A DNA stretch of 64,000 nucleotides from Osedax fenrisi. Its lineage: Eukaryota > Annelida > Polychaeta > Sabellida > Siboglinidae. A program made the position numbers and the translations under genes. Location: the NCBI GenBank assembly GCA_964019155.1, contig OZ025241.1:86369728-86433727 (forward strand), given 5' to 3'. Under the pieces are notes generated by a model, which saw only the letters and a list, made by a program, of their open reading frames with translations, searched no databases and was not told the DNA's origin. The first letter of the stretch is position 1, and each line of letters begins with the position of its first letter. This document shows positions 10,906 to 24,330 of this stretch, in pieces.

Positions 10906-10907
<2 letters not shown>

Positions 10908-11205
10908 GCATATTTTAATTTTATTATATCTTACCTAGTTTTTTCATTTAACTTTTATCATGTTACAATTATATATTGTTTTATTAAACATGATGAGTTA
11001 GAGATAAAGTTTCGTTTTATATTTTTATATTTTTACCAGATTATATAAACGTCCTTAATTTATATTTACATTTTATTATACACATTTTAATTTTATTATA
11101 TCTCACCTATTTTTTATTTGATATTTTATCATTTATAATTATATTTTATAATAGTATTTATTATTTTAAACATGATGACTTTGAGCTAAAGTTTCGTTTT
11201 ATATT
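10905..11205. repeat. Diverged ~165-bp tandem duplication
   Basis: 10905-11035 and 11072-11205 share attttaattttattatatct.acct, ttttatcat, attaaacatgatga.tt and taaagtttcgttttatat in the same order. It is an old direct duplication without coding potential. 11280-11355 that follows is A-rich. Confidence 0.7.
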
Positions 11206-11478
11206 TGTATTTGATATTGTTGTTCAAAAATATTATTTATTTATAAAAGTTTTACACTAATTATATATTATTATTATTTAAAAAAAACAAACCCACAAAA
11301 ACACAACAAAACCCAAAAAAAAATATAAAAAAACCACAAAAAAAAAAAAAAAAATTAAAATTGTCTTTCAATAATATAATTATTATATATGTTTATTTTA
11401 TATTTGTATTTTATCATCGAAACTTTACTCTAAACATAGATACCTCAATAAACTATTCTTGCTTCTGTATATACTCTG

Positions 11479-11585
<107 letters not shown>

Positions 11586-12125
11586 TACATCCGGTAACAT
11601 AAGGCATTCTATAAATCTAAAATTATATTTCAGATGGCGCCATTCGGTAATAATGTGAAATAACTACTATAATAACCTAGTTATTTTATTGATCATTATT
11701 ACTTTCCTTTTACATTTCTTTCGGGTTTATATTATTATATGTCGGTATTACCTATACTCTATAGGTATTACCTATACTGTATAGGTATAGGCTATACATA
11801 TACTGTTATACTTGTATTATTTTGTATTATTTTTACTTTTGTACATTTTTGAGAACAGATTTATGATTTATATAGATGTTAATTTTAAATTAATTATTAT
11901 CATCATCATCATCATCATCATTATTATCGTCAAAATCATGATACACATTAATTGTTGTTAATATTCTACCTAATATTATAATAAATATAAATAAAATTCA
12001 TAAATAGACTAAAATAAATATTTTATATAACTTATTTATAAATTACTACATACAAATGACCTTCAACTGTTTATGATTCATTGGGTGTATAGAGTAGTAG
12101 TATTATATGTACGTATACTATAGTG

Positions 12126-14003
12126 CAGTGGTTCCCAGACTTTTTTTTCGGCAACCCCTTTTTAAGTTTTTTTATATAAAACGACCCACTTAGTATAATT
12201 TTATTTAAATAAAATATTTTAAAAATAAGTTAACTTTTAAAAATAAATGTATTACAAATATATAAAATATGTAATATATTATTGTTAAATATTATGTATT
12301 TGCATTATTAATATTAATTTATCAATATATGGCTGTGTTTCTGATAGAGTGCACCTCAGGCCTGTTTCGACTTCTAATTTTTTTATTTTTTTATTTTTCA
12401 AATTTACTAAATCCTAAAAGTCCCTTTCACACAGATATTTGCTTGCAAAAACTAACATATATTTAATTAATAAATTAAATATATGTTGGATATATGTAAA
12501 GATATGATATTTTCACGAAATCCAAAAATGATATCCTAAAAAATCCTAGTTATTTTGTAAATTCGTGCTATGTACTAATATCATATTGCATCATTATGAG
12601 TTAACTTTGTTCCAGGTTATATTCATCGATATCTTTAATATCAGCATAAAAGGGATGAAGTGCTATATTATGAAGATGATTGTCAATTTACTTGATTGTA
12701 ATATACATTTTTATTAAAAAATGTTTAACTCATCTGAAAGATTAATTAAATATTTAATTAATATAGGTTTACCTATAGGTTATAACGTTATATAATATAT
12801 TATATTGTCTTGTATTTATTAGAAATTTGATTATAAGGATCAACATACTCAGTATATCTATGGAACATTGCGAATGTCTTGTTTAAAGTCTTACGATATC
12901 AGTCATCCAATTTTACTATAAATGCATGAATCTGAGATATTAATTTAGGCAAATATTTATTTTTTCCTAGATAAATAATTTAAATATTATATCAGATTAT
13001 ATATTAATAAATATTATATAAATAAATATTACCTATAAATAAGTTTTCAATGTATTAAGTAAATATTGTCAACAAAATATGACAATCCCAAGATGAACAT
13101 ATGTTCCTCCCTTTTTATTGCTAGTTCAATAATATTTTGTTCTCGAAAACAAATAATAATTTCATCCCTGTGAGAATAAACTCTCTTTATAACTTTACCT
13201 TTAGATAACCATCAGCTCTGAATATAATATAACAAGTTGTCAAAGTCTGAGTCAATTTCTTCACACATTTTTTTGAATAGCCGATTTATCAAATAATTCG
13301 ACTTAATGAAATTCACTATTTGTATTATCATTTTTTAAATTGTTGATAAATATTCTGGAATAACTCGTTACTATAACGATTTTCTATGAATTAAACAGAG
13401 TGTGATGATTACCTCTGGTGATTTATCTTTGATAAGTTTAATTCATTATGATTGTATGCCTAACATACTTGGTGCTCCTTCAGTACTCACCGACATTAAT
13501 GTAATCCATTCTAAATAGTTAGCAATATAAAATTAATTTAATATATAAAATACATCCACTATTTATAAAGACTATAGTTAAAACTATAGTTGTCGTTGTA
13601 ATTGGTTAATAGAAAAAGAAATATTATATTATAGAATTGTTTACAATAACGTAAAATACCATCAATTGTGACATGTGAGTTAGTCGGTGGATTCATCCAC
13701 TTGTATACTAAATATTGAACTATTTTTGACTTCACAAATAACCTATAGATTGTATACAATTGTATACAATTAATAATAAATATAATAAATGTAAATAAAA
13801 TATTAATTTAACCATTATTAGATCAGTAATTTATAAAGGAATGTATATTTATAAATAATTGATGCTCCTACGATTTAAGACATAATTATTAAAAAAATGA
13901 ATTGGTATTTATTTTAATGTCAAACAATATATAAAATCACGCGACCCCCAACAAAACGGCAGGCGACACTTGTGGGTCGCGACCCCCAGTTTGGGAACCA
14001 CTG
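12126..14003 (-). mobile_element. hAT transposon (ZBED/GTF2IRD2-like), degenerate
   Basis: Ends CAGTGGTTCCCAGACT at 12126 and agtttgggaaccactg ending at 14003 are classic hAT termini. A perfect 8-bp duplication ctatagtg flanks the element (12118-12125 and 14004-14011). Subterminal cggcaacccc and gcgacccccagt also match animal hAT ends. Transposase remnants are on the minus strand. All frames are interrupted. Confidence 0.94.
13380..13720 (-). pseudogene. hAT transposase remnant
   Basis: On the minus strand FSIQVDESTD (codons within 13682-13714) is the transposase segment around a catalytic Asp, followed by a stop. About 200 bases further, STEGAPSMLG (13457-13486) matches the family's CTDGAPSMLG motif with the Asp changed to Glu. 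DKSPEVIITLCLIHRKSL (about 13375-13430) matches the downstream HC-IHR segment. The order and spacing fit hAT transposases of the ZBED5/GTF2IRD2 type. Stops and frame changes show it is dead. Confidence 0.75.
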
Positions 14004-14011
14004 CTATAGTG

Positions 14012-15080
14012 TATACACTGGATGAATGATTCGTATGATAAATATAGAAATAAATTATGTTATATCATCTATATTTTATGATTTTCAATACAAACATACA
14101 CCTGATAAACATATTTTCATAATATATTATAATATTTTGTTATTATATATTTTTCATGAAATATATTTTACCGCGCAACTGATATAAAATGTTATTTATA
14201 GAATGTTTATATATGTGAATCTCTTTCAATATTGACACGATTAACTATAAGTTAAATTATTATTATGTATATATATATATATTTTGAGGTATATATCTTA
14301 ATGGAAATTATAAACAATTTAAAAATAACTTAAATATACATAAAATAGTACGCGATTACAAATATATAAATAAAAAATCCTTTGTTTACCTATATAAGTA
14401 ATGGAATGATAGATTAGGCATGCGTGAGAGTAGCATTTGTATATATTAGCAACTAGCATATCGTATTTAAATTTGATTTCACTTATTTACGTTTATAACG
14501 TTCATTAACGTTTACAGAACCTCCTGGTATTATACGCATATATGATAAATTTATATAGTATAAACCTCAAGGGGTATACATATTTATTTGAGTATATGAT
14601 TCGAAATCAGGAGCTACGCAACAGAAATGTTCGATTACAGTACAATGGGTGATAATCAGTATATTTACGTATTCATTTATATATTTAGATATTTTTATTA
14701 TTTTATTAAAACATATAACGAATAATCAAACTTCGCAAACAAATTTGAAGAATAAACATTATTTATTAGACTTAAAAATTGTGTAATTATTTTTATTAAC
14801 ATATAAATATTTTAGTTGCAAAAAAACTATCATATTATGTATTGATCATTTTATTTTTTTAAATGTACATAAATAGTGTCATATATATTGATACTAGTAG
14901 TATATTATATATTACAGTAACTATATTTTATAATATTTGTGGACAAATAAAAAATGGAAAAAAAAGTTATATTTTGAACATTATTCTTGGAATTTCCACG
15001 AATTTTATTTAGAGCTATTTAATAATTGTTTGCCACTTTTTAGTTGTTATTTATATATTTTATTACTTGTCTATAAGTTG

Positions 15081-15118
<38 letters not shown>

Positions 15119-15290
15119 AGTATATTTGTATCCGCTCCAATTTAACATTGTTACATCTTCTATGTAACAAGTATAGGCAATGGTGCCTATTGTACGGTAT
15201 ATGAATTTAAAAATGTGTTATGGAAGTTGCTTTCTATCGATTATATGTGCACATTGTTAAACAGTGCTGTTGTATAAGTATATGCATATT
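14012..15290. other. AT-rich spacer with (TA)n at 15081-15114
   Basis: No gene or element end recognised; stops are dense in all frames. Confidence 0.6.
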
Positions 15291-15810
15291 GAATTGAATT
15301 GAATATGTTTTATTGAGAAGTAATACAATGTAATGCAGTATATACAATTTCTGCTCAAAGGATAATACCAGAGATTATCTTGTAATTTATACTCACAACG
15401 GGGGTACCTTCCAATAATATAATAATACAATAATATAACAACGATAAAATAAATAATAGTAAAACGTGAAAGAAAAAAAAGATATAAACTAATTTAAAAT
15501 TATATATACAACAAAATTAGTAAATATATATAACATATATTAACTGTAATATATATTAAAATTATAATAACGAGTGTTAATAATGAAATTAATATTTATT
15601 TAAATATTCAAGTTTTATATATTTTTTAAATGCATTGTATTTTAAGTTTTTAAATGTATTATTTAATCCATTCCAAAGTGTAATACCATATATATTTATT
15701 GTGTGAAGTTTATTATTTGTTTTATATTTAGTTATTCTATAATTGCATGTATTTCTTATATTGTAATTATTTATTTTATATTCAAATTTATTTGATATGT
15801 ACATGTTAAA
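15290..15810 (-). pseudogene. CR1/L2-like LINE 3' end fragment
   Basis: A frame at 15589-15804 reads NYRITKYKTNN, INIYGITLWNGLNNTFKNLK and YNAFKKYIKLEYLNKY. This is the C-terminal pattern of CR1/L2-like LINE polyproteins (R-T-N..., YxGxxLWNxLP, then FKKxLKxxLL). The 3' flank (15290-15420) holds the 3'-UTR-like block ending in (GAATT)-type short repeats. Only the extreme 3' end is present, as in normal 5' truncation. Confidence 0.6.
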
Positions 15811-15949
15811 AAAAATGATGCATTAGCGTTACTATATAGATATATAATATATATTTAATAAATTATTTTTAGTTAATATATAATAACAAAAAATGTACAA
15901 ATTAAAATCCGCATTAGCGCAAGATACGCACGTGTTCCATAGTATGCGA

Positions 15950-15995
15950 TATTATGTCACTATATAAATAGTGACGTCACTATATAAATATACCA
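15950..15995 (+). promoter_or_regulatory. CRE plus paired TATA-like boxes (candidate promoter)
   Basis: The sequence gtcactatataaatagtgac surrounds a perfect CRE tgacgtca (about 15971-15978) and is followed by a second ctatataaatat. Two TATAAATA boxes and a CRE in 40 bases is promoter-like, but I can attach no gene downstream. Confidence 0.3.
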
Positions 15996-16115
15996 TTCAA
16001 TATAGTTATGACGCAACCAGCCGTGAACGTTATAGATTGTAATGGTTATTGCTTCACTGTAATTACATTTTCTTCAGAGAAAACAGTTGGAATAATAATA
16101 AATATTATTAAAACC

Positions 16116-16152
<37 letters not shown>

Positions 16153-16635
16153 TATATTAAAATGAAAATAGAAAAAGTTAACAATATTTAAATAATATAT
16201 TATATATAATATAATATTATATAATATTAATATTGATTAAATTTCAAGAATAGAATTTATTTTCAAATAAAAAATATATATTATTTATATTTCATATACA
16301 AATAAATAACTATGCCAATTTTGTAACATTTTTTAATATTGTATAAACAAATAGCTTTTTATATTCCAATATTAATAATTATATATATATATAAATATTT
16401 AGTAACCATTTAAATATTATTTAATGATTTTCAAATAATTAAAAGTTACATCCGTTATGGTATGTTATACTATAGATATGATCGAATACAGAATAAGTTT
16501 TTCGTAATATAGATTTGTTATATTTTAAAGTATATTTAATTCATAAAATGTACTGAATTAAAAATATGACGGTTATTAATAATATAACGTATTCGTACTG
16601 AACAACCCAGAGTGGGCGTGTATCAATAACTGGTA

Positions 16636-16638
<3 letters not shown>

Positions 16639-16690
<52 letters not shown>
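16639..16690. repeat. (TA)n microsatellite
   Basis: Pure TA run. 15996-17048 otherwise shows only AT-rich non-coding DNA. Confidence 0.95.
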
Positions 16691-16692
<2 letters not shown>

Positions 16693-17048
16693 ATTATTGA
16701 TTTTTATGATTATAATTATAATCATTAATATCAAAAATATTGTAGTGTTAAATTAATAAAAACATATATTTCCGCCAAATAATCCGCCAAAAAATAAACT
16801 ATTTAGATAAATGATATAACTATACATTATAAAACTTGGTTTAGAGTATTTTATTTATATTTGACAAATATGCAAGTGCAATATATTACTATATATATAG
16901 TATATATATACTATATATTATATAGTAATATCACGAATATTTAGTTAACACGTTAATTTATGTATTTCTTTCATTAATGAAAGTACTTTCTATTTGTGAT
17001 GTATACGTATTTATAATTTAAGTTTATATCAGTAATATATTTATTTTA

Positions 17049-17339
17049 TAGGAAAAAATTACTAAAGGATGTTTGAAAAGTGATCAAATATATATAGCAA
17101 ATAAGTTTACAAATTTCAAAAGTTCGCTTTTCGTGATGATAGCTACGTATGACTGTTAGTATATATTTTTTTTATTTTATAAAATATGTATACATAATAT
17201 TCTTTTTAAATAAAAATAGTATAAATAAGTAATACAAATTTAATTATTACAGATAATTTAATATATACATTTTGCAAACCAACGAAAATTACAATATGTA
17301 ATGATCAATTAATAATATCTAAATGGTCACTATCAGGCT
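17049..17339 (+). CDS. Candidate two-exon coding segment, unknown product
   Basis: After an acceptor-like ttttatag, 17052-17154 is open (EKITKGCLKSDQIYIANKFT...IATYD) and runs to a donor-like gttagt. A short intron ends at attacag (about 17252). From there an in-phase segment (YNLIYTFCKPTKITICNDQL...SKWSLSG) reaches a stop TAG at about 17339. Composition is slightly less AT-rich than the surroundings. I recognise no family. Runs of this length can arise by chance in such DNA, so this is weak. Confidence 0.22.
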
Positions 17340-17482
17340 AGTATTATATATATATATATATACCCATAACGATTAAAATACATATAATATCATATTATTT
17401 ATAATCATTTAGTATATTGATAATAAGAGATATTATGCTTGTAAATTTGAATACCTATTGTAGTTACTGACACTATATATAC

Positions 17483-17510
17483 TGCATAGTAAGATATATC
17501 TTACTATGCA
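17483..17510. repeat. Perfect 28-bp palindrome
   Basis: tgcatagtaagata followed directly by its exact reverse complement; able to form a cruciform or hairpin. Confidence 0.9.
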
Positions 17511-17639
17511 TTATTCAATTTAACTATTACAGATATGCATACATAATAATTAAATCATATTATTTATGTTAATAATAATGTGTTGTGACTTAATACGTAT
17601 ACGTTAATTAAAGTTGTAATTTCTTTAATTTTTTTAATT

Positions 17640-18240
17640 TATTATTATTATTTATTTATTTCAATAAGGTATGTTATTTGTATCATATATTAATACTTTA
17701 TACTTTAATTATACCGTCGACAATATAGTTGTTTCAATTAAATAGTTATCAATAATATGTTATTAATTAATATCATAAATTAATTCTAAATTATATATAT
17801 ATAATTATTTAATTAATAATTATATATATATATATATATATATAATTATTTAATTAATATATTATTATTACTTCTATATCTACACTTTTCCATATAATAA
17901 CAATATATTTTATCTACCTTGAGATTATGTAGTTTCTATTTTAACTGACCCATATTTCTTTCTGGTGCACCACTTGTATTTCTAACAATATATCCCTAGT
18001 GCATAATAATCTAACAATAATATCTCCCTCTAATTTACAAAATTATAAAATTATTTATATGACTACAATTATTATTGATTTTACAAAACTTCATTAACCA
18101 CTCACAAATTACATCATACGAGTATACTCGTTATAGATATAGGTATAGGTATATTGATATATAATTCTATTAATAATAATTATTATTGATAATATATATA
18201 TTTTATAAAATATAATATTGCACAATAGATATCGCTGTTG
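17640..18240. other. AT-rich spacer
   Basis: ATT and TA low-complexity sequence with no gene. Confidence 0.6.
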
Positions 18241-18246
18241 TAATAT

Positions 18247-18430
18247 CCAATGTGTTTATTTGACCTATACAATATAAAAATTTGAATATATATTGAATAC
18301 ATAAATTAATGATATCAAAAGTGTTTATTTGACCTATAAAATATACAAAATTGGAACATATATTGCATAAATAAAATAATTATATCCAAAGTGTTTATTT
18401 GACCTATAATATATATAATATTGGAACGTT
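18247..18430. repeat. Tandem repeat, ~69-bp unit, about 2.6 copies
   Basis: gtgtttatttgacctata recurs at 18252, 18321 and 18391 with similar sequence after each. Period 69-70 bases; non-coding. Confidence 0.85.
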
Positions 18431-20155
18431 GTTATACATTTTACGTTAACGGGCAACGTGTTTGGTTGCTTGGGTATGTATGATCATTACATAATAACTA
18501 AGTATACATCAAATAACATCCATCCATTGTACACATTGTATACGTTCTTCCTAAATGTATCAGATTCGTATATTGTCCGGTTGACATTTTTAACTACATT
18601 ATAACTACAAGTATTCGCTTTCTACTCGCCATAACTCCAATCTAATATCGTTATCAAAAACTTGTATATCACTGTAAATTCCCAACTTTCCAATGATATT
18701 GGTTACATCTGATGGAAGACTTCGTGTAAGATATGGTAGATTATGTACTTATTATCTAATTATATACTATATCATATCTCTTTCGTATTATGTCTTCTTG
18801 TATACTTATTGTTTATCGATTTAATCCAACCTATTACCTGTTACTGTTATCCTTAATGTTCATATAGCCCTATATCTGAATATATCGTACGTTTCTAAAT
18901 TATTTCATTTAATCACATATTAACATTGCATACATCTATTCTAGCATACGAAAATCTACTTTAATTGCACGTATTATGATAAATTAATCTCACTCTTACC
19001 ACGTCACTGTTCCACTCATAATAACGGAAAGTACTTTATCCTCATTTAGTGTTTATTCAACCATATTGTTGATATAATTCAAATGAACGTATGCTAATAC
19101 ATTGGGCAACACATCTACATTAACGTGCATATTACTATTGAATAAACTAATAATATTACTAAAAATATAAAAATATTTTTGTTAATATTACTTGATGTCT
19201 TGTATTTCCTAAAATAAATAATTATATCTTATGATCAATATAATTTCTTGTAAACACTCCACACTACAATATACCGTTTACAGAATTAAAATATCTTAAT
19301 TATGTTTAGACTAATAGATTTTAAAAAAAATCTTTTTTACATTGAGTTATCAGGTCAAACGTATACCCTTAAATAATATGTGTCGACAAAATAATAACAC
19401 TAAATTGATACGATAATATCCGCTATCATTCTTCTAAGATGCATATCTATTATCTCTGCTACCGATGAGTTAAGTCATACTTTATCTAATTATAGATTAT
19501 AGATTATAGATTATAGATTAATCTAACATATAAACTACCCTATCTATCATGTACACTTTAATTATACAATATCGAATTCCTTAAATATTAATCCTTTCCA
19601 GGTCTTCACTTAAACACTATTATTTTCCATTATTTGGTCATACTTGGTCTATAAATATATATAATTTATTTAATATTTGAAACGTTCCTTCTAGGTTAAG
19701 AATATTTTCAGATTAAAAATTTTTTAAAAACATAATATAGATCAAATTTCACCGTATACGGTATATACATTGTATACATTATATACCAACTATTTGTCGG
19801 TAATTACTGTTATATGTATAATATGTATAATGTATACCTAATGTAATATGTATACCTATATGTACAATAGTACTAATAAGTATATTGTTATTTTAGTTAG
19901 CGAATGAAATATATTAATGTTACATTTAATAATTTAGAAAAAAATATGAATGAATTTGAACTGACCGACGAAAATAAAGAAACGCATACCATATTTAGGT
20001 TATATATATAGTATACTTGTGATCGGTATAGCATCATGTTAACCGATCATATATTATCTATTTAAATTACATTTTATTTCTGAATCTGATATCTCATATT
20101 TACAAATCTAGACACACGTCATTACTATTATTAATATGAATATATATATATATAT
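18431..20155. other. AT-rich non-coding stretch
   Basis: No gene or RNA recognised. A short (attatag)n run lies near 19490-19520 and a TA run at 20140-20160. Confidence 0.55.
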
Positions 20156-20159
20156 ATAT

Positions 20160-20760
20160 GATGATGATGAAGTAAGGTTTATTAGGCACCGTTACCAAAT
20201 TATGACACTCCTCGTAAGTGCATGCAATACATAAATAATACAAATAAAATACAACAACCACAATAACAACAAAGTGAAATAAACTAACTAATAATGTGGA
20301 AGTAATAAGAACGAAATATAAAAGATAATAATAATATAATTAGATACTGTATATATATGACTTGAGATGAGCATTGAAGGAGGTGGGAGATTGAATAGAT
20401 CTTATAGATGAAGGGATTGCATTTCAGGTGCGTTTCTGGAACCTTAGGGAGGATGGATGTGGGATAATGAGATTAATACTGGAAGTTGAACGTGCATTGT
20501 GGGTGGTGGAGCGAATTAAGAGTAGGTCAAAATATATATGAAGGAATGGAAAAATATATAGATTTATGGGTAATAGAAAGGAGTCTAATTAAGGATCGTT
20601 TTCTATAGGGAAACCAGTTTGGTATAATTTGAAATGAGTCAGTAGAGGAATGGTCAGATAGTTTAATATTTAAAATGGATCGTATAGATGATCTGATGAT
20701 TCTATTTAATGGGACAATGGAAAATATATATATGTGTGATTTGAAATACATAACTTACTA
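20160..20760 (-). repeat. Probable LINE 3' fragment
   Basis: Read on the minus strand the segment ends cctaataaaccttacttcat-like with a (CAT)n tail at 20158-20172, and contains a less AT-rich block (20360-20520) resembling a decayed LINE C-terminus. No motif is firm enough to name a clade. Confidence 0.35.
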
Positions 20761-20795
20761 CAACTATAGTTGTAGAACTATAGTTCTAGAACACA
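20758..20795. repeat. Two abutting perfect palindromes
   Basis: ctacaactatagttgtag (18 bp) is followed directly by agaactatagttct (14 bp, sharing ag). Both centre on actatagt. Confidence 0.85.
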
Positions 20796-21134
20796 TATTC
20801 ATAATTATAAATATGAATATTTATGGTTACTAATTTATATTTATATTTTTAAAATTACAATGTTAACAAAATATTTATAATTGATGTTATAGAACAATAA
20901 GTATATTTATTAATTAAATACACGAACACACATTTATATATATATATATAATGTAATACATGACCGATAATAACCCGTATACATCATATGTTAATAGTAC
21001 TGAATTGGTTAACTTGTGCCATTTGTGTAACATGGATAGGAGATTAATAGATATAACTGAAGATTCCATATCTTGTGAACTAGGTATATTAATATTTACA
21101 ATTACAATATACATCTAGTTTTACAAATAGATTA

Positions 21135-21137
<3 letters not shown>

Positions 21138-21188
<51 letters not shown>
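21138..21188. repeat. (TA)n microsatellite
   Basis: Pure TA run; the adjoining 20800-21650 is AT-rich with no gene. Confidence 0.95.
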
Positions 21189-21192
<4 letters not shown>

Positions 21193-21655
21193 ATAACTTA
21201 TAATAATTAATTAATATATTATTATTTAAATTAGTTTATTATTCGTAAGATATATATATATATATATATTACATCTTAACCAGCACAATTCCATAATCCA
21301 ACACATTTGTATATGTTTAAAATACTTATTTATATATTTAAATACTTAAAAATATAAAATATATAATATTGTTGATATATATATTACATTTCAAAATGAC
21401 AGGGTATCTTAATGAATACTTCGGTTTTATCCCTTGTTATGGTCACTGCTATACTATGATTAGTATAGTATCTACAAAAGTAATATATATATATATAATT
21501 AATTTATATTAATTTATTAATTTAATTAATTTGTATACAATTATATATCAATGATTACGTACATACATATATTCAAATATATACATGTACACACACATAT
21601 ATATTTATAAATAGTGTACCAAGCAAATATATAACACTCCCTATCTACGAAATAT

Positions 21656-21835
21656 AGGGGAAAGATGGGTAATGTGGCCACTTTTAGATAATGTTGTATG
21701 ACTTAACACATAAATATTAGTTCTAATTCGATAATGTTTTCAATATAGATACATCTTATGATATACATTACCCTATATGGATGGTAAGGTGGTCACCTTT
21801 TGCAGGTAATGTGGTCAGGCAGTATCCACTATATG
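21656..21835 (+). mobile_element. Truncated TIR element of GGGGAAAG type
   Basis: TAGGGGAAAGATGGGTAATGTGGCC begins at 21654 with further copies of ggtaa.gtggtca at about 21784 and 21811. Its end resembles those at 23416 and 53318. No matching far end was found, so it is likely a fragment of a TA-target DNA element (Tc1/mariner-like by TA and end style; inference). Confidence 0.4.
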
Positions 21836-22249
21836 GCGTTACTTTATATTAAGTTAGGTCCAATGTTATAACATCAATTATAATCTTAAATAACACATGC
21901 AATTATGATACATTAATTTTTTTAGTTTAATTTTATAAATTAAGATATGAATTAATAGTAATAGTACCATTAAACTTACTTATCATGTTATTACTATAGA
22001 AAAGAAATGTCACCATAAAATGACTGTATGTCATAACAATATGGCGATAAAATACATAGATAAAATAGTAATCTAGAAAGATAACTAATTTATATTATCT
22101 GATTTATATATATTATATATAAAATATCCATAGTTGTATTATAATATTATATATATACCCTAAATCGAGTTATTCGCTCATTAATCTGTATTACTTATAG
22201 CTTATGCATTCAAGGGAATTCATCTATTTCCTCATACAAGAATTTATCT

Positions 22250-22780
22250 ATATATATGATTGATTCTTATTTTTTAAACTCTCCGATTATCGCATACTAT
22301 CTATTATGCATTCCTCAATATACTCTTCAACGTATCCCTCCTATAATTAGATTATCTAGTATAATTGTTCTACGCTTCCATATCTTTGATTCCATATTTC
22401 CTCCTCTTCTCTTTACCCATAGTCTACGTCCCAGAAATTAATAATATGGCCGTTGTTTATATTGGACCTAAGCTATGGAATTCAATGTCCTATATATTAT
22501 ATCCATCCGTACCATATTAGAATAAATAAAGCAAGCCAAATATTGAACTCGTGTGAAAATCTGTACAAATTCTTTGATTTATCAGTATTATTTATTTTCT
22601 TTAATTATGTTATCGGTTATAACCGTAAACTATAGTTTACGTAGGTATTACCTACGTTTATTATCTACTCTAAAATATATGTATTATATTAGGATTTTTA
22701 ATAATTTAATATCAATTATTATATTCTCCAGTCAACGTAAAGTATCTATTAAAAAAGATTAAATTTAAAAATTCTCATGC
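22250..22780 (+). pseudogene. LINE 3' coding relic
   Basis: The plus strand reads YIGPKLWNSMSYI near 22465-22500, the CR1/L2 C-terminal GPKLWNSLP signature. It lies in a slightly GC-richer block with several frame changes. It is a heavily decayed fragment. Confidence 0.4.
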
Positions 22781-22879
22781 CTACTTTTCATTTTATAAAT
22801 GTATTGTATACTTTACACCTGTCCTTTCGTATGTATATATTCCTTATATATAGTATTCACTAATTTTTTTTACCATTAG

Positions 22880-23040
22880 ACTGTTACTACTACTATTATT
22901 ATTATTATTATTATTATTGTTGTTATTATTATTATTATTATTTTATTAAGGGTATCCTTAGTATAAGCTAAACATAGCTTCTGGGTATCCCTCCGATTAT
23001 CATAGCAAATATTCGGTAAATAAAATGCATTCATTCATTC
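22880..23040 (+). repeat. LINE-like 3' tail
   Basis: (ATT)n at 22890-22945 is followed by gggtatccttagta, a near-repeat ctgggtatccctcc and aataaaatgcattcattcat with (CATT)n tail. Tail style fits a CR1/L2-like LINE 3' end. Confidence 0.45.
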
Positions 23041-23366
23041 ATACAACAATAAATATGTAAATGTAAATGATTACGTTACGTCGTAGGTGAAAATAGTGAG
23101 AGGATGTACACAAGACGGAACTACAAGTTTATCCGGTAATATTCAACTTATCGAAAATGAAGCATTTTTTTATCGTTTATTCGAAGATCTAAGCCTGAGA
23201 TTCCCGATACATTGCGTATATTCAAAAAGTTATTTCACCAATATATATATATAATGGAATATAATGATGTTTCTACTGATAATGGAATAAACTTCCTTGT
23301 AATAGTAGGATAATTCCTAATATTTACAACGCGTTGCAAAAATATGTATTATTAAATAACATGTTA

Positions 23367-23415
<49 letters not shown>

Positions 23416-23417
<2 letters not shown>

Positions 23418-24012
23418 AGAGGGAAGGGAGTAGTGGCCGATAATTAATATGCCTCAGAAGATTTCTAATATATCGATAAATACTGAATTTTAGGCTATTA
23501 TTTTTTTGAATTAATAGAAATCATATAGTTCTAGAATACTGTGATTTCACTTTTATATATAAAGTGTTTAACCTAATAATATAAACGTTTGATTAGGCTT
23601 TACAAAAGCAATAAAATAAGGCAAGGCTCTAGTAGTGGCCCTAGTACCATAAAATGGGATAGGTGTCTCGTAATGTATTCGATTTATATTTTTTAATTAT
23701 GCAATATTAAATAATTATATGTATTATGCATACGCACCTTATTTGATTCACTGATTTAATTATATTTACACATACTCTTACACTAAATAAGCATCCATAT
23801 ATATAATCGTGTTTTTTGTCTAAATTTGACAAAATATGATTATATAATAAATAAGAGTAATTAATTAATTTTTTTTTTAAATTTACTATATATTATAGAT
23901 ATTTTGATTATATAAATATTGTATATAGAACTTTTTATCCTATCAAGCACCATTTAAGCGTTAATTAAAACGGCCACTACTCCTTCCTCGGCCACTACCC
24001 CCTCCCCTCCCC
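23416..24012. mobile_element. TIR element with GTAGTGGCC ends (597 bp)
   Basis: Left end ggagagggaagggagtagtg and the reverse complement of the right end ggggaggggagggggtagtg match over about 26 bases with a few mismatches, each flanked by TA. The motif gtagtggcc occurs at both ends, again inside at about 23629, and inverted at about 23972 and 23992. No coding frame. TA duplication suggests the Tc1/mariner superfamily. Confidence 0.75.
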
Positions 24013-24177
24013 TATATATATAACATTGAACATATATGGCAGACAGGTGGATACAAATAACTAATACGTACTCTTAATTAATTAAATTCTATATTTTATT
24101 TTTAAGTTACATTAAATAATATAATTTATAATATTATGAATAACCAGTTTAAATAGTTAATATATTAATTATATGCT

Positions 24178-24184
<7 letters not shown>

Positions 24185-24208
<24 letters not shown>

Positions 24209-24330
24209 TATATATTATATATTATAATATTATATACTATAATATTATATACTATAATATTATATACTATAATATTATATACTATAATATTATATACTAT
24301 TATATTATACCTATATATTATTATTATAAT
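24185..24330. repeat. 15-bp AT-rich tandem array
   Basis: ctataatattatata repeats about six times within 24222-24310 after a TA run. Non-coding. Confidence 0.9.

Noticed and set aside
20527..20751. Minus-strand 74-codon frame as a gene
   Set aside because: No motif, no splice or start context; it lies in a probable LINE fragment.
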